8,109 bases of DNA from contig JAJDEC010000123.1 in NCBI GenBank assembly GCA_029259995.1, positions 1-8,109 on the forward strand, in the 5' to 3' direction. This document shows, one piece after another, positions 1 to 7,181 of this stretch; the first letter of the stretch is position 1; each line of letters starts with the position of its first letter. This stretch comes from Phycisphaerae bacterium. Its GTDB lineage: Bacteria > Planctomycetota > Phycisphaerae > UBA1845 > UTPLA1. The notes beneath the pieces are model-generated. The model was not told the origin of the DNA, did not search any database, and worked only from the letters and a program-made list of their open reading frames with translations. The translations under genes and the position numbers were made by a program.

Positions 1-281
1 GAATCTTCGTTCTGACGAAAAAAAGGTTCTTCACGGATTTTCGGGACGATGGCGTATCACGCTCTGGAAGTTGGATTGTGTGCCGCGAAGGATCCCGGAG
101 GAACCCATTGAGAATAGCCCAGCGATTTATTGCTGGGGCACGCGGCGCCAAGTACCAATTTCCGTCCAGTATGGATGGAATGAGTGCCACGCGCCTGGCT
201 CATGCCGTCCCTCCGGACAACGCCCTGAACCAAGTGGCGGATCGAGTGACCCACCCTTTCAAGGGTGGGGGCGCGACGATA
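1..281 (+). repeat. Modular palindromic repeat, copy A (REP-like, + orientation)
   Basis: This is the first of three copies of an intergenic element made of hairpins in a fixed order. H0 (90-106, arms GGATCCC/GGAACCC, loop GGA) is damaged by two mismatches on this strand. H1 (118-137) has the stem CCCAGCGA/TTGCTGGG and loop TTTA. H2 (160-180) has the stem TTCCGTCCA/TGGATGGAA and loop GTA. A 21-base core (204-224, starting GCCGTCCCTCCGG) follows, then H3 (250-269, stem CCCACCCT/AGGGTGGG, loop TTCA) and a short tail GGGGGCGCGACGATA (267-281). Bases 1-30 match the lead-in of copy C (GAATCT, then an A-run and GGTTC), so the element probably begins at or just left of the window edge. No ORF in it looks real. 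It resembles REP-type palindromes that I recall from planctomycetes and verrucomicrobia, but I cannot check the family. Confidence 0.85.
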
Positions 282-488
282 CAGATCCGAAAGTTCTCTG
301 GGCCGCGCGCAACCTTGAATTTCCAGGCGCAGACGTCCCATCTCATTCGCCGCCATCACAGGGCCTGAATGCACAATTGGCAGAGTCCCTCAATCGTGAG
401 GAATTCGGCGAGTGTGTTGGTGGGCTCGAATTCTGATGCGTTCGGCGCTGTTGCGTTTTCTTACGACATAGACGCTGTGCGCGAGCCT
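282..488. other. Spacer between inverted repeat copies A and B
   Basis: I see no gene here. The stretch holds a small hairpin, CCTCA-ATCG-TGAGG at 388-401. An inverted pair, GAATTCG (401-407) and CGAATTC (427-433), follows it at once. Neither has a T-run that would make it a convincing terminator. Neither flank of copy A or B extends recognisably into this stretch, so it separates the two repeat units rather than belonging to either. Confidence 0.5.
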
Positions 489-632
489 TATCGTCGTGCC
501 CCCATCGCTGAAGCGATAGGCCACCCGGCGTTGCCCGGAGGGACGGCACTGCGCAGCACAACGCTCGTCGCAATCCCAGCCTTGAAGAGGCTGGGCTGTT
601 TTCGTTGCGTCCCTAAGGGACTTGGTCGAATG
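489..632 (-). repeat. Modular palindromic repeat, copy B (inverted, shortened)
   Basis: Read on the minus strand, this has the same module order as copies A and C. H0 is GTCCC-TTA-GGGAC (621 to 609). H1 is CCCAGCCT-CTTCA-AGGCTGGG (595 to 575). The core at 547 to 527 matches the core of copy A at 20 of 21 positions. H3 is CCTATCGC-TTCA-GCGATGGG (520 to 501). The tail (503 to 489) matches that of copy A at 14 of 15 positions. H2 is missing: only 27 bases separate H1 from the core, against 66 in copy A. The H1 and H3 stems differ from those of copy A on both arms together, so pairing is kept. Copies A and B thus form an inverted pair like a BIME (bacterial interspersed mosaic element). Confidence 0.8.
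575..600 (+). terminator. Terminator-like hairpin (H1 of repeat copy B read on +)
   Basis: On the plus strand, CCCAGCCT (575-582) pairs with AGGCTGGG (588-595) around the loop TGAAG, giving an 8-bp GC-rich stem. CTGTTTT follows, which is a weak T-tract. The shape is that of an intrinsic terminator. However, the hairpin is the H1 module of a repeat, no gene on + ends just before it, and the T-tract is short. A terminator role is possible but unproven. Confidence 0.25.
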
Positions 633-1018
633 CCGCCGCCGCGTCGACAAGCGCCGTCAACGGTCCTCGCAAACCCGTGAAGAACCGAGAACTGGGCCAC
701 GCAATCCCGCTTGCGCCGGTCTCGACCGCACCGTGTGGCGGACGACAACCGCTGCGTCAGTTGATCCGCGATCACGCAAGACGCGCTGTCTCCAAACTGA
801 GGGGGAACGCTACGGCGATTTGCAGGCTGTTTGGGCGCTTCAGCAGGAATCCTCAAGTATCGTGAAACTCGAAAGGGAAAGCGGCGTCTGAATGGGCGTT
901 GACTTTTCGATCCGCCGCCGGCGGGGCGGCGCCGGCGTGGGCACAGCCGTTCCGGGTGGAACGTGCGAGTCAGGGCGATTGCCCCCTGGCCTCAGAATTC
1001 GATGGAAGGACTCTCCAG
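633..1018. other. Gene-poor stretch upstream of the lipoprotein gene
   Basis: No convincing gene lies here. One open frame (622-891, +) starts inside repeat copy B, has no ribosome-binding site and gives an Arg/Thr-rich, unstructured-looking product, so I do not call it. A very GC-rich patch at 912-937 contains the perfect palindrome CCGCCGGCGG (915-924) and could fold into a short stem (GCCGCC 914-919 with GGCGGC 925-930). A TTGACT at 899-904 has no -10 partner at a usable distance. I cannot place the promoter of the gene that follows, although it should lie in this stretch. Confidence 0.45.
1004..1010 (+). promoter_or_regulatory. Shine-Dalgarno site fixing the TTG start at 1019
   Basis: GGAAGGA at 1004-1010 lies 8 bases before the TTG at 1019, an ideal spacing. 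It favours this start over the earlier in-frame TTG at 899. The 899 start has no such site and would put 40 unrelated residues in front of the signal peptide. Confidence 0.7.
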
Positions 1019-2461
1019 TTGACACATTCTGCAACACGCTCAAGACGATTGGTGATGCTTCTGGCCGGCCTTGCTGTCCTGGCGTCATGTTCCGGCGTCC
1101 TGGCCGAGCGCAGCAAGCCGGAATTTGATCCACCTCACGAAGTGATCGAACGCTCAGAACTGATCGTGATGGTCGAGCTGATTTCGTCCGAGCTGGTGTC
1201 GATGACTGCAATCCCTGGGTTGGAGGCGCAGGATCCGAACGGCACAACGACGTCGAAGTCCGCCGGTGTGTCATGGAGTCGACGGCGCGTGGGTGTGACA
1301 AATGGCGAGCTGTTCGCGGTCCGCGGGAAAGTCCGACTGTTGCAGGACGCCTACTGGGGCACGGCGAGCAAAGGAGACTTGCTGACGGTAAACCTCACCT
1401 ACGGCCACAGCCGGGATTCGCTCAGCGGCTACTTGAAGCCGTCGGCAGCGTCGCCCGGGGCGGGGCAGAACAATCAGATCATCATCCTTCATCTCCACGC
1501 CGCGCCAGTGCACTTGATCGGGAATTGGACCCGGGGCTACGAGTTGACGACATCCGATGGGTGGGTTCGATGCTGCGATTGCGAAATGCTCCACGACTGG
1601 TTGCAACTCCGCATGCGGCGCTACAGCGCGTTTCGATTCATTGAATCGCTCATGTCTCGTGTCGAAGCGCTGAGGGATAGCGAATTTGAATGGTTGAAGG
1701 ATCTCGTGTTCTCCCGGGATCCCACGTACGGAATCGTGAACTGGTCGCCATCCGCGCGGATGGCGATTGCCCGCCTGCAATCAAAGCTTGACGACCCGGC
1801 GCTGCGCGCCGAGGCCATCAAGGGTTGGTGGAACTCGGCAACGTACTCTTATATCGATATGCCCGTTCGGGAGATCGGGCAGGAGGCCCAACCGGCGTCG
1901 ATCGTTGCAAGTCGGGCAGAGGATTCGATCACGGCAGGGTCGACGATCGACCTGTTCCGGTGCAGGGAATACGCCACGCCGTTCACGAAACCGCACGGCG
2001 AAACCGTCAATGGGCTCTACCTGTCCCTTGAGTCGGATAAATCCGTGTACGAAAGAGAAGAGACGCCGTACTTCAGGATCGCCGTGACCTCCTGTGCCAC
2101 GCCCCACACGCTCTGGTTTGCATCGACTGTCATGGACATGAGCCATCTGCCGATCATGTTCGCGAAAGAGGACGGCACGCCAGTGCAACCGAGAAGCGAC
2201 GTACCGATCGGCTGCCCGTCAGGCAACTACTCGCTGATCCGGCTTGCGCCGTGGCAGACGATGGAGGGCCAGCTTCACCTGGCGATGTGGGAAAGGCTGC
2301 AACCGGGCAAGTACTGTTTGCAAGTCGTCAGCAGGCGGAAAGTCTATTCTCCGAAGTCGCTCTATCCGACATCGATGCGGCCCATGCTGCGGGATCGCGA
2401 TGTGATATTGTGGACGGGCACACTTCAATCCATCGAAGTGGCGTTCGAGATTCGGGAGTGA
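1019..2461 (+). CDS. Predicted exported lipoprotein of unknown function, two beta-rich domains
   Basis: I do not recognise a named family. From the TTG start the product is 480 residues. It opens with a basic stretch (TRSRR), then a hydrophobic run LVMLLAGLAVLASC. Its lipobox is L21-A22-S23-C24, so Cys24 would be lipidated after signal peptidase II cleavage; cleavage after GVLA (residue 29) by signal peptidase I is the alternative. Residues about 38-165 begin HEVIERSELIVMVEL and are rich in beta strands, like the 'SDLIVVG ... GD.l.V' domains common in secreted planctomycete proteins. A CCDC motif (185-188) precedes a helical stretch (about 189-280). Residues about 330-478 begin LYLSLESDKSVYEREE, a pattern typical of Ig-like or macroglobulin-like beta sandwiches. 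A cell-envelope location is inferred from the signal sequence. The gene stands alone and converges on the kinase gene. I see no enzyme motif. A TTG at 899 would add 40 residues but is unlikely. Confidence 0.85.
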   Translation: MTHSATRSRRLVMLLAGLAVLASCSGVLAERSKPEFDPPHEVIERSELIVMVELISSELVSMTAIPGLEAQDPNGTTTSKSAGVSWSRRRVGVTNGELFAVRGKVRLLQDAYWGTASKGDLLTVNLTYGHSRDSLSGYLKPSAASPGAGQNNQIIILHLHAAPVHLIGNWTRGYELTTSDGWVRCCDCEMLHDWLQLRMRRYSAFRFIESLMSRVEALRDSEFEWLKDLVFSRDPTYGIVNWSPSARMAIARLQSKLDDPALRAEAIKGWWNSATYSYIDMPVREIGQEAQPASIVASRAEDSITAGSTIDLFRCREYATPFTKPHGETVNGLYLSLESDKSVYEREETPYFRIAVTSCATPHTLWFASTVMDMSHLPIMFAKEDGTPVQPRSDVPIGCPSGNYSLIRLAPWQTMEGQLHLAMWERLQPGKYCLQVVSRRKVYSPKSLYPTSMRPMLRDRDVILWTGTLQSIEVAFEIRE

Positions 2462-2524
2462 GATCCGGGACGCGCCGCTCCGACGACACGGGGAGTCTCA
2501 TGGAATTCACTCGCCGGGCGCGTA
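2462..2524. other. Convergent intergenic gap
   Basis: These 63 bases separate the stop codons of the lipoprotein gene (+) and the kinase gene (-). CGCGCC (2471-2476) could pair with GGCGCG (2517-2522), but the loop would be about 40 bases and no T-run follows on either strand. No convincing intrinsic terminator is visible. The two genes may rely on Rho or on sequence inside the coding regions. Confidence 0.5.
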
Positions 2525-5500
2525 TCAACCGACCGGCGATCGTTTGAAGTGGTCGCTCGGTTTTCCGATCCACGCGGCGCATTTGGCAAGGAGTGCGCCC
2601 TTGTTGATCGGTTTACTTGCGTAATCGTCGCATCCCGCGTCAACGCACTTCTCATGATCCTCGGTCATCGCATTGGCCGTCAGCGCAACGATGGGCAGCG
2701 TCGAATTTCGGTCACGCAACGTGTTGGCAAGCGTATAGCCGTCCATCTCGGGCATCTGCATGTCCGTCAGCAAAAGGTCGTAGTGCCGACCTTCGTCTGC
2801 CGCCGCATCGAGCATTTCCAATGCCTTGCGTCCGTTGTCTGCGACATTCACGACGGCTCCCGCGTTACGCAGGTGCGTCGCGATCAATCGCTGATTGTCG
2901 GGGCCGTCCTCGGCCAGCAGAATATTGGCGCCGTCAAGACAGTTGGTCCCTCCAGCCGCGGCCGACTGAGACAACGCATGCTGACCTTCCTCGCTCGCCC
3001 CCGCATCCGTCGCGCCATCGATCATTTGAACGCCGTCCAGGGACCCCGCAGACACGAGAGTTCGGTATTCGGTTCCAATGCCGACTTGCGTCTTCACCAA
3101 TGTCACATCTCCGCCGAGGAGCTGGGCCAGGCGACGGCTGATTGTCAGGCCCAGGCCCGTGCCGCCGAATTGGCGCGTGGTGGTTGCGTCAGCCTGGGTG
3201 AACGGGCGGAAGATCTTTTCGACCTGCTCGCTGGTCATTCCAATGCCTGTGTCGATCACGTCAAACTGCATCCGGGGTTCGTCTGAATCTCGATTGAGCT
3301 GCACGACGAGTCTGACGCCACCGGTGTCCGTAAACTTGATGGCGTTCCCAATGAGGTTGATCAGGATTTGTCGCAGGCGGACGGGATCCGTCTGGATCGT
3401 CTTCGGAATCGGACCGACGATGTCCGTGCTGAAATCCAGTCCACGATCTCTTGCATGCGCACGCATCAGCGACGTCACGTCATCGATCACGCCGAGCGTG
3501 GGAACGAGAATGTTCTCGACTGACATTTTGTTGGCTTCGATTTTCGACAAATCGAGAATGTCGTTGACGATTGTCAGCAGGTGCTGTCCATTCCGCGTGA
3601 TTGTCTTGATCGAATCGAGCATTTCCAGGTTGCGTTCCGACGATTCCCGATCACAGCGTTCGGCAATCAGTTCGGCATACCCGAGGATGGCCGTCATCGG
3701 GGTGCGGATTTCGTGGCTCATATTGGCGAGAAACTCGCTCTTGGCGACGTTTGCCTTTTCCGCTTCGTCGGCAAGAAAACTCGCCCGAACAGCCAGGTCG
3801 TTCGCCCGGCTTGTCGTCTCTTCCAGGCTGGCGTTCATTTGCAGGAGGTGTGCCTCGGACTCTTTCAGCGCCGTGATATCCCAGTTTGTTCCGATCATGC
3901 GCAGCGCCTGCCCCGATGCATCACGATTGACCGTCGCTATCGCCCGAATATTCCGAACCGTTCCATCCAGCCAGACAATTCGAAACTCCGTATCGAATTC
4001 CTTCGTTCCGTCGATGGCAGCCTGTACCTCGGCATCGCAGCGTTGCCGGTCATCCGGATGAACACGCGCCCACCACGCTTCGTAGGCGTTGTCAAACTGA
4101 TCGGGCGACATACCGAAAAGTCGGTACATCTGATCGTCGCACCCTAACTGGTGGTTGACGACGTCATAGTCCCAGATGCCCATTCGGCTTGCGCGAACGG
4201 CCAGCGCCAGTTGATCAGTCGCCTTTCGCAAGGATTCCTCGGATGTCTTGCGCTCCGTCACATCGTTCGCAATGGAAACATATCGCTCGACCCGGCCGTC
4301 GGCGTCTTTGAACGGCGCAATGATGCTGTCGACCCAGTAAGTCGCGCCGTCTTTGGATCTGTTGCAGATTTCACCTCGCCAGGTGTCGCCGACTTTCAGT
4401 GTATCCCAGAGTTCCTTCCAGAACGCGGGCGTGTGTAATCCCGAATTGACGATCCGATGGTCCTGCCCGACGAGTTCGTCCTTTCCAAAGCCGCTAATAG
4501 CGCAGAAACTCGGATTGACACTGATGATTCGTCCGTCGCAATCCGACTCCGAAATGATCGAATGCTGGTCGAGCGTGGCCCGAAACGCCATCGTCTCTCC
4601 CAGGGCGTCTTCAGCGGTAGACTTGGCTTTCGCCAGATCATGGGTCATTCCCCGCGCCATCGCCAGCGCCCGGGTCCGGGAGGAATTCAGCGAATAGACA
4701 AAGGCGGACAGCAATACGCTGACTACACAGCCGCCCCATCCAAAGACGATCAATATCGTGTTGTCGATCGCCGCATCAAATGCTGGCGTGGTGCGCGTTC
4801 TGAGGATCCATGTCCGGCGGCCAACCTGAATACGCGTGTTCTTGCTGAACATACGCGCTGTCTGTTCGGACGCGGTATTCGAACTCGAAAGCCGATCCTG
4901 GCATTGGTCGCAATCGAACAACTTCGACTCAGGTGTCAGCGAAGTGGCATCGAAAACGTCAAAGTCAAGCTGAGATTCCGCGGACTCGTACAGCCCCGCT
5001 AGTGCTTTCTGAAGGATGATCGGCGCGTAGACCAGGCCAACCAGCGCGTTTTCGCGCTCGGCGGCAGTCCTTGGCTGCGCGCCCCTCAAGTAGACGGGGA
5101 CATAATAGAGGAAGCCCGTTTGCTTTCGCGAGTCCTGTACCAGCGTGATTCTGCCGGATATCGTCGGTTCGCCGGTTCGCATGGCCAGTTCGGCAGCCTC
5201 ACGCCTGACCGGCTCGCTGCCGATATCCAGTCCCCACGCAGCCCGGTTGGGTTCCATGGGGTAAATGTGTTTAATGACAAATAAATCAGGACTCGGCGCG
5301 CGGGGCGCTCCGTCGGACGGCGAATGCTCAGCAACGGTCGTGATCCGGAATTCCGGCGCATCGTCAGCACGCTCGCGCGCGATGAAGGCGTCGATGTCGC
5401 TTCGCATGACCCTTTGAATGAAGCCGATTCCGATCGTGCCGGGAAACTCCATGGGGAGGTCCCTCGAATTGACATACTCCGCAAACTCCTTGCGCTCAAC

Positions 5501-6064
5501 GGATTTGCTCGCGGCATAGATCCCCCGAGCGCCCTTCAGGCCATAGACGACCTGATTCGCGCGGGTTTTCACTTCCGTCACAACACGGTCCGTCAATCGA
5601 TCGAATTGCGACTGTGCCTCACGTTGGATCGCATTGTGGGCACCGAACATTGCCAGGATCGTGAACCCGAGCCCGAGCGACAGGGCGGCTGCCGTCAGCC
5701 AGATCGGCGTCGTCGCGGCCCGCCTGCCTCGAACCTCGACATGATGTCTGGCCCGTCTCTCGGCTGCACGGAAGCGCCAAAGGATGACGGGGCCCGCCAT
5801 CAGAGTGAGCATGGCCGCATCAATCAGCATCTTGATAAGGATGCTGACATCCGGCACCGCGATCGGCAGGACGATCAAGATCGCCGTTTCCGCCAGCACG
5901 ATGGCGAAGGTGATTTCGATGAACAATCGAGGTATGGCGAAAAGCTGTTTCACGTCCGGTTTCCAATCGCAGTGCTTCGAGCGCCGGAAACCCTGCGGGC
6001 GACGCTTGCGGAATTGATCAAAACCGCGGCAAAGGCATTTCCATATGTTGTCCGCGATTCGCAT
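2525..6064 (-). CDS. CHASE/PAS hybrid sensor histidine kinase with C-terminal receiver domain
   Basis: This is a 1179-residue membrane kinase of a two-component phosphorelay. Membrane segments lie at about 47-70, 74-96 and 121-142, with an Arg-rich cytoplasmic loop at 97-118, and a fourth at 434-457. Between the last two lies a periplasmic CHASE sensor domain (motif GARGIYAASKSVERKEF at 178-194) containing a CDQC pair (Cys385, Cys388). Then come PAS 1 (about 494-605), PAS 2 (about 615-737, WARVHPDD near 665) and a helical linker. HisKA follows, with the H-box SHEIRTPM and phosphoacceptor His784. HATPase has an N-box at 903-911, DTGIGM at 938-943, FRPF at 952-955 and GGTGLGL at 967-973. The receiver (about 1046-1166) has acidic residues Glu1052 and Asp1053, phosphoacceptor Asp1101, Thr1129 and Lys1151. 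All catalytic motifs are intact. There is no HPt domain and no regulator gene nearby, so the output is unknown. The ATG at 6064 is the only start before an upstream stop; its ribosome-binding site (GAGAAG, 3 bases away) is poor. An in-frame GTG at 5953 would keep every membrane segment. Confidence 0.97.
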   Translation of the reverse strand: MRIADNIWKCLCRGFDQFRKRRPQGFRRSKHCDWKPDVKQLFAIPRLFIEITFAIVLAETAILIVLPIAVPDVSILIKMLIDAAMLTLMAGPVILWRFRAAERRARHHVEVRGRRAATTPIWLTAAALSLGLGFTILAMFGAHNAIQREAQSQFDRLTDRVVTEVKTRANQVVYGLKGARGIYAASKSVERKEFAEYVNSRDLPMEFPGTIGIGFIQRVMRSDIDAFIARERADDAPEFRITTVAEHSPSDGAPRAPSPDLFVIKHIYPMEPNRAAWGLDIGSEPVRREAAELAMRTGEPTISGRITLVQDSRKQTGFLYYVPVYLRGAQPRTAAERENALVGLVYAPIILQKALAGLYESAESQLDFDVFDATSLTPESKLFDCDQCQDRLSSSNTASEQTARMFSKNTRIQVGRRTWILRTRTTPAFDAAIDNTILIVFGWGGCVVSVLLSAFVYSLNSSRTRALAMARGMTHDLAKAKSTAEDALGETMAFRATLDQHSIISESDCDGRIISVNPSFCAISGFGKDELVGQDHRIVNSGLHTPAFWKELWDTLKVGDTWRGEICNRSKDGATYWVDSIIAPFKDADGRVERYVSIANDVTERKTSEESLRKATDQLALAVRASRMGIWDYDVVNHQLGCDDQMYRLFGMSPDQFDNAYEAWWARVHPDDRQRCDAEVQAAIDGTKEFDTEFRIVWLDGTVRNIRAIATVNRDASGQALRMIGTNWDITALKESEAHLLQMNASLEETTSRANDLAVRASFLADEAEKANVAKSEFLANMSHEIRTPMTAILGYAELIAERCDRESSERNLEMLDSIKTITRNGQHLLTIVNDILDLSKIEANKMSVENILVPTLGVIDDVTSLMRAHARDRGLDFSTDIVGPIPKTIQTDPVRLRQILINLIGNAIKFTDTGGVRLVVQLNRDSDEPRMQFDVIDTGIGMTSEQVEKIFRPFTQADATTTRQFGGTGLGLTISRRLAQLLGGDVTLVKTQVGIGTEYRTLVSAGSLDGVQMIDGATDAGASEEGQHALSQSAAAGGTNCLDGANILLAEDGPDNQRLIATHLRNAGAVVNVADNGRKALEMLDAAADEGRHYDLLLTDMQMPEMDGYTLANTLRDRNSTLPIVALTANAMTEDHEKCVDAGCDDYASKPINKGALLAKCAAWIGKPSDHFKRSPVG

Positions 6065-7122
6065 CGTCTTCTCGGACGAAGCATCGACGAAACGCGTATC
6101 CGGTCCTTCGGTCGTCGGCCGATCATTTGGCGCTTGGCCACCGGCTGGCTCAGAGCGTCATAATTGACGGCGAATCCGTTGATAATCGCCCCCCTGGCAC
6201 ACCGAGTCCAAGTGTCACCCGTCAATCCTGAAATCGGCTCTATCGCACGCATCGGTTAGGTAATCGCAAGCGCGCCGTGAGCATCGATGCGGGGCCGTTT
6301 GCGATAGGGAATCCGCGGGCGCAATAATTCAGCGCATGGACCGGTATCCCGCGAGGAGGAGCAATCGTCGGCCAATCAGCCGTCCTCCGAAAGTGTCGTC
6401 GCTCGCCCGGATGAATCGTCTGCGGCTGGAACCTCGCGGATTCGGCAATCGACGAGGCGGCTTTGGCATAATACGACACACCCAAGACGTTCATGCCTGG
6501 CTTCTGAGGAACCGCCTTGTCGGGGAAACTACATCGCCCTTGCACGCTGCTCCGCGGACGGGCGTCTCGTGCACCGGAACGTTCGCCCATCGGACAGCCT
6601 GCCATGGGTCGAATTCTCCGTCGTCGGCCAGGATTTTGCTCACCATCTTGACTCCGATTTGCCAAGGGTTTCGCGCTTTCGCGTGTCGGCCCCGGCCGCC
6701 ACCCGGCGACTGGGCAGACCGGAGGTTGATTCGTTTATCCCGACAATGGCTTCCCGTTGGGCCATTGACCACGCAGGCAAGCCGCAGGCGCGTGCCGTAT
6801 TGCCGGTTTTCCACACGGCCGATCGGGACGAGGGGCCGCGCGGTTTGCGTGTGCATTCGAAAGAGCGGGACGCCTGTCCGAAAGCTCCGTATTGGCGGCC
6901 CAAGTTGACGCACGAACGAACACTGCGATTGGATGCGCGTCCGGTTGCGGCGTTCGCCGATCCAGTTGAACCGGACACGCGGGCGAATTGATGGGGCACG
7001 TGTTGGACGGCGTCGGATGCATCTGCGGATCGCGCGCCCGAACCGATAATCGCGGTGGCGGCACGGCTGGGGCGGGGGACGCGCAAGTTGTTGAAGCCGG
7101 CGCCGTTGTCGGCCGACGAGGG

Positions 7123-7141
7123 GAGGGATCCTGAATCCCTC
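7123..7141 (+). repeat. Short perfect hairpin upstream of the Fn3-like gene
   Basis: GAGGGAT (7123-7129) pairs perfectly with ATCCCTC (7135-7141) around the loop CCTGA. The 7-bp stem lies 40 bases before the start codon at 7182. It has no T-tract. It could be a regulatory structure in the leader or a remnant of the intergenic palindrome family, since GGGATCC here also occurs in H0 of copy C. Confidence 0.4.
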
Positions 7142-7167
7142 AAATCCTCGATCGCTATCCACGGAAC

Positions 7168-7172
7168 AAGGA
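7168..7172 (+). promoter_or_regulatory. Ribosome-binding site of the Fn3-like protein gene
   Basis: AAGGA at 7168-7172 is 9 bases before the ATG at 7182 and supports that start. An ATG at 7177 in another frame opens a two-codon frame (ATG CAA TGA) whose stop overlaps the real start. Confidence 0.65.
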
Positions 7173-7181
7173 ACGCATGCA

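Larger units (their letters stand above)
6065..7181. other. Long stretch without a convincing gene
   Basis: About 1.1 kb lies between the divergent kinase gene and the Fn3-like protein gene. Open frames on both strands overlap each other (for example 6569-6991 on +, and 6491-7162 and 6640-7191 on -). None has a clear ribosome-binding site, a recognisable motif or a natural-looking composition, so I call none of them. The kinase promoter should lie near 6065-6250. Candidate minus-strand hexamers there, TTGACG (6225-6220) or TTGGAC (6211-6206) with GATTAT (6187-6182), are too weak to annotate. I recognise no RNA gene. The stretch could hold decayed genes or an unrecognised RNA. Confidence 0.5.

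Noticed and set aside
57..436. Several open frames on both strands at the left edge
   Set aside because: They lie within the palindromic repeat, overlap one another and encode only the repeat hairpins.
1..632. CRISPR array
   Set aside because: The repeated blocks are palindromic modules in inverted orientation with unequal spacing, not evenly spaced direct repeats, and no cas gene is present.
622..891. Open frame of 89 codons on +
   Set aside because: It starts inside repeat copy B, lacks a ribosome-binding site and gives a low-complexity, Arg/Thr-rich product with no motif.
899..1018. Forty-residue N-terminal extension of the lipoprotein from the TTG at 899
   Set aside because: It has no ribosome-binding site, runs through a GC-rich palindromic patch and would place the signal peptide at residue 45 and beyond. 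The TTG at 1019 has GGAAGGA at ideal spacing directly before a normal signal peptide.
2462..2524. Bidirectional terminator between the convergent genes
   Set aside because: The only pairing arms are six bases with a loop of about 40 bases and no T-run on either side.
2549..6163. Long open frames on + across the kinase gene, such as 3078-4061 and 5324-6163
   Set aside because: They lie antisense to a complete kinase gene with all its motifs, so they are shadows of its codon structure.
6181..6225. Sigma-70-type promoter for the kinase gene on -
   Set aside because: Candidate -35 boxes (TTGACG, TTGGAC) lack a good -10 at 16-18 bases. The best -10 is GATTAT, which matches the consensus poorly.
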